Source of the DNA: Haliscomenobacter sp033763495
Lineage (GTDB): Bacteria > Bacteroidota > Bacteroidia > Chitinophagales > Saprospiraceae
Assembly (NCBI RefSeq): GCF_033763495.1
Contig: NZ_JANRKL010000193.1
Location: 1-64,000 of the forward strand
Direction of reading: 5' to 3'
Length of the DNA: 64,000 bases
Below, one piece after another: positions 35,945 through 42,970 of this stretch. The first letter of the stretch is position 1; every line of letters begins with the position of its first letter. Under the pieces are notes generated by a model. The model was not told the origin of the DNA. It saw only the letters and a list, made by a program, of their open reading frames with translations, and searched no databases. Made by a program: the position numbers and the translations under genes.

Positions 35945-36117
35945 GCCTGAAAAAATTTGAATTGAACAACAATGAATTGGTCTCGCCCGCAATAGATCGG
36001 GGCATGCTGCGATTGCAGCCAGAAAGGAGCGTAAAGAATAGTTGTTTATTCAGGCAAAAAAGATGTTCAAATGTACAGGATTCTGAAGGATTTTCCAAAA
36101 CCAAAAAAAAAATTATT
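35945..36117. other. RAYT upstream region without a gene
   Basis: This 173-bp stretch contains the RAYT promoter and nothing recognisable as coding. A ~35-bp AT-rich part (36100-36117) precedes the next palindrome block. Confidence 0.5.
36068..36099 (-). promoter_or_regulatory. Promoter of the RAYT gene
   Basis: On the minus strand TACATTTG (36068-36075) fits TAnnTTTG and TTTG (36096-36099) lies 20 bp upstream. The transcription start would be near 36060, giving a leader of about 115 nt. Confidence 0.65.
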
Positions 36118-36206
36118 CAACCGCTCCCGCGGTTGCCACCCACCCCCAACCATTTCCTTGTCCCCGGACGACCGGGGCTATTCAAAATTCAACCGCTGCC
36201 GCGGTT
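36118..36206. repeat. REP-like palindrome block 3 (right of RAYT)
   Basis: CAACCGC-TCCC-GCGGTTG (36118-36135), CCCCGG-ACGA-CCGGGG (36162-36177) and AACCGC-TGCC-GCGGTT (36191-36206). It repeats the first half of blocks 1 and 2, without the inverted partners. It lies behind the RAYT gene's 5' end. A degenerate piece follows at 36247-36260. Confidence 0.8.
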
Positions 36207-36315
36207 AATAGCGACCAAACATAAATGAGACATTAACTTCAAATTCGACCGCAATCACGCGCCCAAATCGAACCCAATGCAATCACAATCAGCCCCCACC
36301 AACCACGGCAGCAAC

Positions 36316-36747
36316 TCACTTCACCCGAAACCAGGTCTGTGTCCGATAAATTCCCGTCCAGTGCTTCCCGCGCACTTTGAGTTCATTCGGTTTGTCGGCT
36401 TCCACCCAAACCACGCAGCCGTAGACGTTTCCATTCTGAGGGTCGAGGATGGTTCCGTTTTTCCAGGTACCTTCCACTTCCTGCATCCCTTCGATGATGA
36501 CCATCCCATTCACGGGTTGGCCTTTTTTCTCCCCTTTGCACTCGTCGCACTTGGCATTGGGTTTGTCGGTCAGGATTTTGATGATCTTGCCGTACATTTT
36601 GCCATTTTTTTGGTACACCTCTACGTGTGATTTGGCCTCGCCCGTTTTGTCATCAATGCTTTTCCAAACGCCGAAGGGGCTGTTGCTTTGAGCAGTTATT
36701 GTAGCGATGCCAAGTAGCATCAAGAAGCTAAAAAAACAATACTTCAT
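36316..36747 (-). CDS. Exported DUF2147 protein
   Basis: A 143-aa secreted protein with signal peptide (MKYCFFSFLMLLGIATITA, then QS). The DUF2147 hallmark segments FGVWKSIDDKTGEAKSHV, YGKIIKI and LDPQNGNVYGCVVWV are present, giving a small lipocalin-like beta barrel. A CDECKG pair of cysteines in the middle may form a disulphide. Function unknown; the family is common in Bacteroidota and Proteobacteria envelopes. Confidence 0.9.
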   Translation of the reverse strand: MKYCFFSFLMLLGIATITAQSNSPFGVWKSIDDKTGEAKSHVEVYQKNGKMYGKIIKILTDKPNAKCDECKGEKKGQPVNGMVIIEGMQEVEGTWKNGTILDPQNGNVYGCVVWVEADKPNELKVRGKHWTGIYRTQTWFRVK

Positions 36748-36802
36748 TGGTCAATTTGATTTGGTTAGTAACGAGTAAAAAATAAGTTGTCAGTTGTCAG
36801 AG

Positions 36803-37129
36803 CTACCATCCTAGTTCCTCCGGGTGCCAGAATACTTCCTTGAAGTTGACTACCCGGTCATTTTCCACTTTAACGCCTTCTGCTTCCAAAAGTTGTTGCA
36901 TCAAACTAGGCGGCTTGAAGTGCGCTCGCCCACTCAGTTCACCTTTACTATTGACCACCCGGTGCGCGGGAACGTCCCCAAAGGCGGAGCAGTTGTTCAA
37001 GGCCCAGCCTACCATCCGCGCCGAGCCCAGAGCCAAATAATCGGCAATGGCGCCATAGCTGCTTACCCGTCCGGGTGGAATCAGGCGGGTGATGTCAAAA
37101 ACAAGTTCCTGATAATTTGCTTTGGCCAT
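36803..37129 (-). CDS. Alkyltransferase-like protein (ATL), MGMT fold lacking the catalytic Cys
   Basis: A 108-aa protein with the C-terminal MGMT/Ada DNA-binding fold. The canonical PCHRV motif is PAHRV here (Ala55 in place of Cys), so it cannot accept alkyl groups. ATL proteins of this kind bind O6-alkylguanine and recruit nucleotide excision repair. The HTH part PPGRVSSYGAIADYL and SARMVGWAL is intact. It begins 4 bp after the stop of the membrane-peptidase gene, so the two are co-transcribed. Confidence 0.88.
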   Translation of the reverse strand: MAKANYQELVFDITRLIPPGRVSSYGAIADYLALGSARMVGWALNNCSAFGDVPAHRVVNSKGELSGRAHFKPPSLMQQLLEAEGVKVENDRVVNFKEVFWHPEELGW

Positions 37130-37133
37130 ACTG

Positions 37134-37958
37134 CTATTTTACCTGTACATGAATGTGATCGTCGTGGCGCACAGCCTGACAACCGTGGTACCGAATGTTG
37201 TTGAGGCGGCCCAAACCGAGGCGGCCTTTGAGATGGGGTTCGATGAAGATTTTTTCAGTAGCAGGGTCTTGAGATAAGTTCTGCACCAATTGAGTATTCA
37301 GTTCCGCATCAAAGGGGTAGCGTTTGGGATCGCTTTTTACTAAGGTTTGTAAAAGGCTGTACTGCCAGGCGCCCCGTTGAGCGCATATTTCTGGTTGGTT
37401 CAACTCCCCTTCAGCGGGTGGCTCCGAAAAGCCGTAACCCATAAAACTCGGGTATTGGGTCGTGCTCTTTTGCTCGCGGGTGTCGTAGCGAAAAAAAGCG
37501 AGGTCCAGTTTTCGCCCATCACTATGGCTAAGGTGGGGGAAAAGAGGAAATTTTTTCCCGAAAGGAAAATTGGCATCCAGGTACATCAGGTGTTGTTGGG
37601 CGTCCAGTTTTTGCAAAAAACGGCCTTGTCGGATTGCCAGCTCGTACAAAGCCGGGGTCACATAATGGCGGTTGCTCAGGCAAGTCCACCAGCTGAGTGG
37701 TGCCACGGGCCGATCAGATCTTGCCCCCAGGGGTAGCGCTACCCGCCCGTTGAGTCGTGCCAATAAGGGAACCAATACGATGGCGGAAAAAAAATAAAGC
37801 AAACCAAAGGATAAACTGCGCCAGGCCCAAAGCCCTTTTAGCGACTTGCGTCTCAGCCACAAGGCTCGATTCAGCAACCAAATCAGGCCACCCACCTGGG
37901 TAAGCACGGTGAGGAAAAACAGCCAGATCATTTGGATCAATACCAGGAATATGCGCAT
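37134..37958 (-). CDS. Membrane-anchored LAS-type metallopeptidase-like protein
   Basis: A 274-aa protein with two N-terminal transmembrane segments (about residues 5-33 and 48-68) and a C-terminal domain. SHSDGRKLDLAF (His145, Asp152) matches the S-H-x-x-G-x-x-x-D zinc motif, and HDDHIHV (His268, His270) matches the second H-x-H of MepA/M15-M74 LAS peptidases, which cleave peptidoglycan cross-links. The fit rests on these two motifs only. It is co-transcribed with the ATL gene (4-bp gap). Confidence 0.6.
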   Translation of the reverse strand: MRIFLVLIQMIWLFFLTVLTQVGGLIWLLNRALWLRRKSLKGLWAWRSLSFGLLYFFSAIVLVPLLARLNGRVALPLGARSDRPVAPLSWWTCLSNRHYVTPALYELAIRQGRFLQKLDAQQHLMYLDANFPFGKKFPLFPHLSHSDGRKLDLAFFRYDTREQKSTTQYPSFMGYGFSEPPAEGELNQPEICAQRGAWQYSLLQTLVKSDPKRYPFDAELNTQLVQNLSQDPATEKIFIEPHLKGRLGLGRLNNIRYHGCQAVRHDDHIHVQVK

Positions 37959-38060
37959 CGGGTTTGTTTTTTAGCACAAGGCAAAAATAAAATTGTTAAA
38001 ATTCATACATTTATTGGGATCATGGTCTAGGAAAAGTACTGCTTTCAAATTTTATTTGTT

Positions 38061-38068
38061 TACATTTG
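38061..38068 (+). promoter_or_regulatory. Putative -7 element of the PpiD-like gene
   Basis: TACATTTG matches TAnnTTTG, 31 bp before the ATG at 38100. No good -33 box is visible at 19-20 bp. Confidence 0.45.
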
Positions 38069-38099
38069 CGTCGTTTTTCTTCAAAGTTAATTAGAAAAG

Positions 38100-40208
38100 A
38101 TGGCTCTGATTAGTACAATTCGCAAGAATAGCGCTTTGATTGTGGTGTTGATCGCGCTTGGCCTACTTGGCTTCATTATTCAGGATATGACGGCTGGCCA
38201 AAATAGTATCTTTGGCAGTTTACAACCTAGCATTGGCAAAATTAATGGCCAAGGAGTAGACCTGAATGAGTTTAACCGCACCGAAAGTATCCTCTATGCA
38301 GGATCTACTGGTGATATTTATGCTCGCCGCAGTGCGCTCTGGGATTATTTCGTGGAAAAGGCACTGATTGATCAGGAAGGCGAAAAGCTTGGCCTTGGGG
38401 TAAGCAAAAATGAGTTAAACGATCTTCAATTTGGCCCAGAACCCAGTCCAATCATCATGCAGCGTTTCATGGATCAAACGACGGGTCAACTCAACCGGGA
38501 ACAATTGAACTCCCTGAAGCAGCAAATCACCTCCAATACCATGACTGCTACTGCCCGCTCTTATTGGGCAATTCAGGAGCAGGAGATCATCAAGGATCGC
38601 ATTCAGACCAAGCTGGTCAACATGGTATCCAAAGGGATGTACATGCCTAGTTGGGCAGCTGAAATGAGCCAGAAAGAAAGTGCAACCATGATGGAACTGG
38701 TTTATACCCGCATTCCATTTGATGCCATCGACAACGCTGAAGTATCCGTTTCTGATGAGGATTATGCCAACTACCTGAAAGAAAACCCAGGGTTGTTCAA
38801 GTTCACAGAAGAAGCGCGCAAACTCGGTCTGGTTATTTTTGATGTAAAACCAACCAAAGCAGACTCTGCTGCACAACGCAAAAAAATTGCGGACCTGATT
38901 ACCGAGTGGAAAAAGGCTCCCAACGATACGGTGTTTGTAGAGCAATATCTTGGAACCATAGATGGTGCCTATGTCAAAAGAGAAGGTTTGTTGCAGAATG
39001 CTGACAGCATCTTCAACTTGCCAATCGGCGGTATTTTTGGCCCTTATGTTGAAGGAAACGCTTACCGCGCCGTAAAACTGCTGGACCGCAAAGTCATACC
39101 CGATAGTGTAAAATCGCGCCATATCCTGATCCGTCCTGACGCTACAACTCCATTGGCAGTGGCAAAAGCTCGTATCGACAGTATCAAAGGTGCCATCGAA
39201 AAAGGTACCACCACCTTTGAAGCCATGGCTGCCCGTTTTGGCCAGGATGGCACTTCGATGAGTGGGGGCGATTTGGGTTATACCGGGCCTGGTGGCATGG
39301 TTAAACCTTTTAATGACCTGATTTTCTTTCAGGCTGAACAGGGGAAATTGTACACTGTCGAAACCCAGTTCGGTGCACACTTGGTAGAGGTTACAGGCAA
39401 AAGAATCACTTCCAATGGTTCGGGTGTACGATTAGCTTACATTGGCGAGGTCATCAAACCTTCCAAGGAAACCGAAACCAAACGTTTTGACGAAGCACAA
39501 CGCTTCCTGAATGCCAACAACAAAAACATTGATGGCATGTTGGCCGCAGCAAAAAAAATAAAAGGAGTTACTCAAGAAACCAGCCCGGCTGTTAATGCCA
39601 ATGAATTCTTTGTAGGTTCTTTGGGCTCTGGCCAAACTTCTCGGGAAATCGTTCGTTGGGCCTTCGATGCCTCCAAAGGGGAGGTTGCTCCTGATATCTA
39701 CACGTTCACTGATCCCACCGAATTTTACACCAACAAGTACGTACTGGCTGGCGTAAAAACCATCTTCAAACCTGGAGCTCCTACCGCAGATCAGGTGAAG
39801 GAAGATATAGAAACGGCTGTTATCAACCGCAAAAAAGGAGAGTTGATCATTGATAAAATCAAAGGCAAAGGAGTAGAAGCAGCAGCAGCTCAATACAGCG
39901 CCAAAGTGGACACCCTGCGCAACATTCGTTTCAACCAGTCTTTCCTGCCTAATAACGTTGGTAGCGAACCTCGTTTCAATGCCTATGCTTTCAAATTGAA
40001 ACAAGGTCAAACCAGCAAACCATTTGCAGGAAACAATGGTGTATATGTAGTCAATGCATTTTACGTCTCAACGCCTAGTTCAGCTTCTGATGTCAATCAG
40101 TTGAAGTCCACCCTTGCTACCAGTGCACGGGCTCAGGTAAGTACTCGTTTTATGCCAGCCTTCCGCAAAATGGCCAAGATCAAAGACAACCGTTCGAAAT
40201 ATTTCTAA
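38100..40208 (+). CDS. ppiD: SurA/PpiD-like periplasmic peptidyl-prolyl isomerase
   Basis: A 702-aa inner-membrane-anchored foldase facing the periplasm. MALISTIRKNSALIVVLIALGLLGFII is the membrane anchor. SurA-type helical segments follow (about 45-230). A parvulin-type PPIase domain is at about 335-450 (RHILIRPD, GTTTFEAMAARFG, MSGGDLGY, FGAHLVEV), and the C-terminal half repeats chaperone-like helices. The symbol follows the domain architecture of PpiD; the role in outer-membrane protein folding is family knowledge. Confidence 0.85.
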   Translation: MALISTIRKNSALIVVLIALGLLGFIIQDMTAGQNSIFGSLQPSIGKINGQGVDLNEFNRTESILYAGSTGDIYARRSALWDYFVEKALIDQEGEKLGLGVSKNELNDLQFGPEPSPIIMQRFMDQTTGQLNREQLNSLKQQITSNTMTATARSYWAIQEQEIIKDRIQTKLVNMVSKGMYMPSWAAEMSQKESATMMELVYTRIPFDAIDNAEVSVSDEDYANYLKENPGLFKFTEEARKLGLVIFDVKPTKADSAAQRKKIADLITEWKKAPNDTVFVEQYLGTIDGAYVKREGLLQNADSIFNLPIGGIFGPYVEGNAYRAVKLLDRKVIPDSVKSRHILIRPDATTPLAVAKARIDSIKGAIEKGTTTFEAMAARFGQDGTSMSGGDLGYTGPGGMVKPFNDLIFFQAEQGKLYTVETQFGAHLVEVTGKRITSNGSGVRLAYIGEVIKPSKETETKRFDEAQRFLNANNKNIDGMLAAAKKIKGVTQETSPAVNANEFFVGSLGSGQTSREIVRWAFDASKGEVAPDIYTFTDPTEFYTNKYVLAGVKTIFKPGAPTADQVKEDIETAVINRKKGELIIDKIKGKGVEAAAAQYSAKVDTLRNIRFNQSFLPNNVGSEPRFNAYAFKLKQGQTSKPFAGNNGVYVVNAFYVSTPSSASDVNQLKSTLATSARAQVSTRFMPAFRKMAKIKDNRSKYF

Positions 40209-40227
40209 GCGAAAAGCTTATTTTGAT

Positions 40228-40268
40228 AAAAAAGCGGACCCTGGGTAGCCCTAAGGTCCGCTTTTTTT
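40228..40268 (+). terminator. Rho-independent terminator of the PpiD-like gene
   Basis: AAAGCGGACC (40231-40240) and GGTCCGCTTT (40255-40264) form a GC-rich stem followed by T's (to 40268). The symmetrical A/T flanks suggest bidirectional action for the convergent WbpB-like gene. Confidence 0.92.
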
Positions 40269-40274
40269 ATGATG

Positions 40275-40301
40275 TTTACTAAATCTCGAAGGTTTAGTAA
40301 A
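40275..40301 (-). terminator. Second hairpin at the 3' end of the WbpB-like gene
   Basis: TTTACTAAA (40275-40283) and TTTAGTAAA (40293-40301) are perfect AT-rich arms with a 9-nt loop, 13 bp from the WbpB-like stop codon. Confidence 0.45.
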
Positions 40302-40313
40302 TATATGCTCCTA

Positions 40314-41276
40314 TCATTTAAACGGATGTTTCGCCTGGGGCAAAGCAGCCAAAGGATGGTATTCACCAGACAGCCCCCGCACTTCAGCTTCGCGAATCTC
40401 GTGCACCAGCGCAATCGAAGGCGCAGCATCCCTCAAACCAAAGCCCTGACCGTCCAATATTCCCTTGTAACTTTCCGTGTGCAAATCGGTAAAACCTTCA
40501 CTAAATTCAAGTTCCTGGCCATCAATACGGATAGATCGAAAGGTTCGCCCGCCTCTTTCCTGCACGGTTGTTGGTAAGGTTTTTTCGTCGATGCTCAAAA
40601 ACCAGCGTACCCGAGCTTGCTCCAGTTCCAGGTATCCGGCCGCCCGATCGTGGCTGTGCTGATGTACTTCACTTTTTTGGACCGATCCAAAAATCCAGAT
40701 CAGCATATCGAAAAAATGAATGCCAATGTTGGTAGCAATGCCCCCGGATTTGGGCAATTCCCCCTTCCAACTGGCAAAGTACCAGGCACCCCGAGCAGTA
40801 ATGTAAGTCAAGTCAATGTCGTATTTTTTGCCCGTGGTTTGCACTGCGACTTGTTGCTTCAGTGCCTTGATCACTGGATGTAAGCGCAATTGCAGGATGG
40901 TAAAGACCTTATGTCCGGTCTCTTGTTCGTTGCGTTGAAGGGCTTCGGCATTCCAGGGGTTGAGTACCAATGGCTTCTCACAAATGACATCTGCTCCCTG
41001 CCGCAACCCAAAGCGGATATGGGCATCATGCAGGTAGTTGGGCGAACAGATACTCACGTAATGCAAGTTTTGCCCTTTTTGCCGGAATTTTTCCAAGTGC
41101 CGATCAAAACGTTCAAATTCTACAAAAAAAGCTGCTTCTGGAAAATAGGTATCCAAAACTCCAACAGAGTCCGTAGGGTCCATGGCCGCGATCAAACGAT
41201 TACCCGTTTCCTTAATGGCGCGCAAATGGCGGGGTGCCACGTAGCCAGCTACTCCAATCAGTGCGAAATGTTGCAT
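40314..41276 (-). CDS. wbpB: WbpB/WlbA-like UDP-sugar 3-dehydrogenase (Gfo/Idh/MocA)
   Basis: A 320-aa NAD-dependent oxidoreductase close to WbpB/WlbA, which oxidises UDP-GlcNAcA at C3. The N-terminus FALIGVAGYVAPRHLRAIK, the YVSICSPNYLHDAHI and CEKPLVLNPWN segments and the FTILQLRLHPVI stretch are those of the WbpB/WlbA group. It would make the 3-keto intermediate for diacetamido-uronic acid in O-antigen/exopolysaccharide. The acyltransferase gene that follows the same pathway (WbpD-like) lies just upstream on the same strand, separated by an inverted repeat. The aminotransferase step (WbpE) is not seen here. Start 41276 is chosen. Confidence 0.82.
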   Translation of the reverse strand: MQHFALIGVAGYVAPRHLRAIKETGNRLIAAMDPTDSVGVLDTYFPEAAFFVEFERFDRHLEKFRQKGQNLHYVSICSPNYLHDAHIRFGLRQGADVICEKPLVLNPWNAEALQRNEQETGHKVFTILQLRLHPVIKALKQQVAVQTTGKKYDIDLTYITARGAWYFASWKGELPKSGGIATNIGIHFFDMLIWIFGSVQKSEVHQHSHDRAAGYLELEQARVRWFLSIDEKTLPTTVQERGGRTFRSIRIDGQELEFSEGFTDLHTESYKGILDGQGFGLRDAAPSIALVHEIREAEVRGLSGEYHPLAALPQAKHPFK

Positions 41277-41280
41277 TTTT

Positions 41281-41400
41281 GGAAGTTGAGAAGGTTGAGG
41301 GAGGTTGAGAAGGTTGAGGCTACCGCAGCGACTTAGACAAGGACGCGTCAAAGTTGCTCGCGGTAGCCTCAACCTCCCTCAACCCTCTCAACCTTCCTAA
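41281..41400. repeat. GTTGAG-family inverted repeat, copy 2
   Basis: The left arm (about 41281-41330; four GTTGAG units then GCTACCGCAGCGA) and right arm (about 41355-41396; GCTCGCGGTAGC then three CTCAACC-type units) form a long imperfect palindrome between the WbpB-like and WbpD-like genes. Its loop CTTAGACAAGGAC is the reverse complement of the loop of the copy at 46-146, so the two copies are oppositely oriented. The WbpD-like stop codon is at its edge. Confidence 0.82.
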
Positions 41401-41963
41401 ACCTTTTTGACCTGCCCTTCTTCCAGCCGATACCTCTCGCCGGAACCAGGACAAGTAGCCAGGTTTTGTTCATCAAAATAAAGGCGTTCGCCATATTCAC
41501 TCATCCAGCCAATGGCTTTGGCGGGATTACCCACCAGCAAAGCATAAGCTGGAACATCTTTCAAGACAACGGCGCCAGCCCCGATAAAGGCATAAGCCCC
41601 AATGCGGATGCCACACAATATGGTGGCATTGGCTCCAATGGTGACGCCACCTTCTACCCAGGTTTCACGATACTCTCCCTTGCGGTTGATGGCACTACGT
41701 GGGTTATAAACGTTGGTAAAAACCATCGAAGGTCCCAGAAACACATCGTCTGCACAGATGACCCCTGAATACAGCGATACGTTGTTTTGCACCTTGACAT
41801 TTTTTCCCAAAACCACTCTATCGGCAACAAACACGTTTTGCCCCAAACTGCATTGTTCACCAATAACAGCACCAGGCATAACGTGACAGAAATGCCAGAT
41901 TTTGGTACCTGCTCCAATTTGGGCACCTGGGTCGACGATGGCGGTGGGATGTTGGTAGAACAT
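41397..41963 (-). CDS. wbpD: WbpD-like UDP-sugar N-acetyltransferase (left-handed beta-helix)
   Basis: A 188-aa hexapeptide-repeat acetyltransferase. Repeats such as VDPGAQIGAG, GAVIGEQCSLGQNVFVADRV and VEGGVTIGANATILCGI give the left-handed beta-helix. The N-terminus FYQHPTAIVDPGAQ and IWHFCHV are close to WbpD/WlbB proteins, which acetylate C3-amino groups in UDP-GlcNAc3NA-type sugars. Located just upstream of the WbpB-like gene and probably in the same pathway. Function inferred from family and neighbour. Confidence 0.82.
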   Translation of the reverse strand: MFYQHPTAIVDPGAQIGAGTKIWHFCHVMPGAVIGEQCSLGQNVFVADRVVLGKNVKVQNNVSLYSGVICADDVFLGPSMVFTNVYNPRSAINRKGEYRETWVEGGVTIGANATILCGIRIGAYAFIGAGAVVLKDVPAYALLVGNPAKAIGWMSEYGERLYFDEQNLATCPGSGERYRLEEGQVKKV

Positions 41964-41973
41964 GTCGCTGAAA

Positions 41974-42071
41974 GGGTTGAGAAGGTTGAGAGAAGTTGAG
42001 AAGGTTTAGGCTACCGCAGCGATCCTTGCAATTCGGCTACGCTCAGCGACCGGATTAAACCTTCTCAACCT
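41974..42071. repeat. GTTGAG-family inverted repeat, copy 3
   Basis: GGTTGAGAAGGTTGAG with further units (from 41974), then GGCTACCGCAGCGATC (about 42008-42023), and CTCAACC/TTAAACC complements in 42053-42071. It is more degenerate than the other two copies but shares the core GCTACCGCAGCGA. Located between the WbpD-like and MoxR genes, with the MoxR stop at its edge. Confidence 0.7.
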
Positions 42072-42964
42072 CATAGGTTATCAAATTTCGAAATCGCACC
42101 CGTTTTTTCAAACAACTCCGTCAAAGACATTTGGGTTTGACGGATGTCCTGCCAGTCTTTGAGGATGATGCCGAGGGTTGATTCTACGGTTTCTTTGTCC
42201 AGGTGTTCGATGTGGAGGTTGGCCAGTGCTGTTGCCCAATCGAGGGTTTCGGCTACCCCGGGTACTTTATCGAGGCGAAGTTGGCGCAATTCGCGCATGA
42301 AGGCGCAAATTTGTTCCCCCAACTTGGTATCAATTCCCGGCACTTTGCTTCGTACAATTTGTAACTCCTTTTCAAAATCCGGGTAATCGATGTACAAGTA
42401 CAAACAGCGGCGACGCAGGGCTTCGGATAACTCCCGCACCCGGTTACTCGTCACAATCACATGGGGGCGGTGGGTAGCCTGGATGGTTCCGATTTCTGGA
42501 ATGGTGATTTGCCAGTCGGAAAGTACTTCCAGTAAAAAACTTTCAAATTCTTCGTCGGCCCGGTCGATCTCATCGATGAGGAGCACTGGCGCTTTATGGT
42601 GGGTAATGGCCTGAAGCAAAGGGCGTTTGAGCAGGAATTTTTCATTAAAGATGTTTTTTTCCCGTTCCGCCAAACTCATTTCCAGGCCTTCTTCCATTTT
42701 CAGGTACAATAGTTGCTGCTGGTAATTCCATTCGTAGAGGGCATGATTGGCATCCAGCCCTTCGTAGCATTGCAGGCGGATCAAATCTGTATCCAGGGCT
42801 TTGGTCATCACCTTGGCAATTTCCGTTTTGCCTACTCCTGCTGGCCCTTCAATCAAAAGGGGCTTGCCCAAGCGCATCGACAAAAACAAGGACAGCACAA
42901 TCGGTTTTTCGGTAATGTAGCCTTGCGCAGCCAATAAATCCTGCACTTGTTCCAGTGTTACCAT
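42071..42964 (-). CDS. MoxR-family AAA+ ATPase
   Basis: A 297-aa AAA+ ATPase with Walker A GPAGVGKTE (residues ~39-47) and Walker B VLLIDEIDRAD (about 127-137), followed by the sensor-1-like VIVTSNR and arginine-finger-like ALRRRC segments. The CoxD/MoxR-type subfamily normally works with VWA-domain partners to insert cofactors or mature enzymes. No VWA gene is adjacent here, so the partner is unknown. Confidence 0.88.
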   Translation of the reverse strand: MVTLEQVQDLLAAQGYITEKPIVLSLFLSMRLGKPLLIEGPAGVGKTEIAKVMTKALDTDLIRLQCYEGLDANHALYEWNYQQQLLYLKMEEGLEMSLAEREKNIFNEKFLLKRPLLQAITHHKAPVLLIDEIDRADEEFESFLLEVLSDWQITIPEIGTIQATHRPHVIVTSNRVRELSEALRRRCLYLYIDYPDFEKELQIVRSKVPGIDTKLGEQICAFMRELRQLRLDKVPGVAETLDWATALANLHIEHLDKETVESTLGIILKDWQDIRQTQMSLTELFEKTGAISKFDNL

Positions 42965-42970
42965 AATAGC

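Noticed and set aside
34859..36206. Repeat array reminiscent of CRISPR
   Set aside because: Repeats are palindromic, unequal in spacing, present in both orientations, and not accompanied by cas genes. REP array is the better reading.
38415..39380. A 321-codon minus-strand open frame opposite the PpiD-like gene
   Set aside because: It lies fully within a clearly coding PPIase gene and has no recognisable domain.
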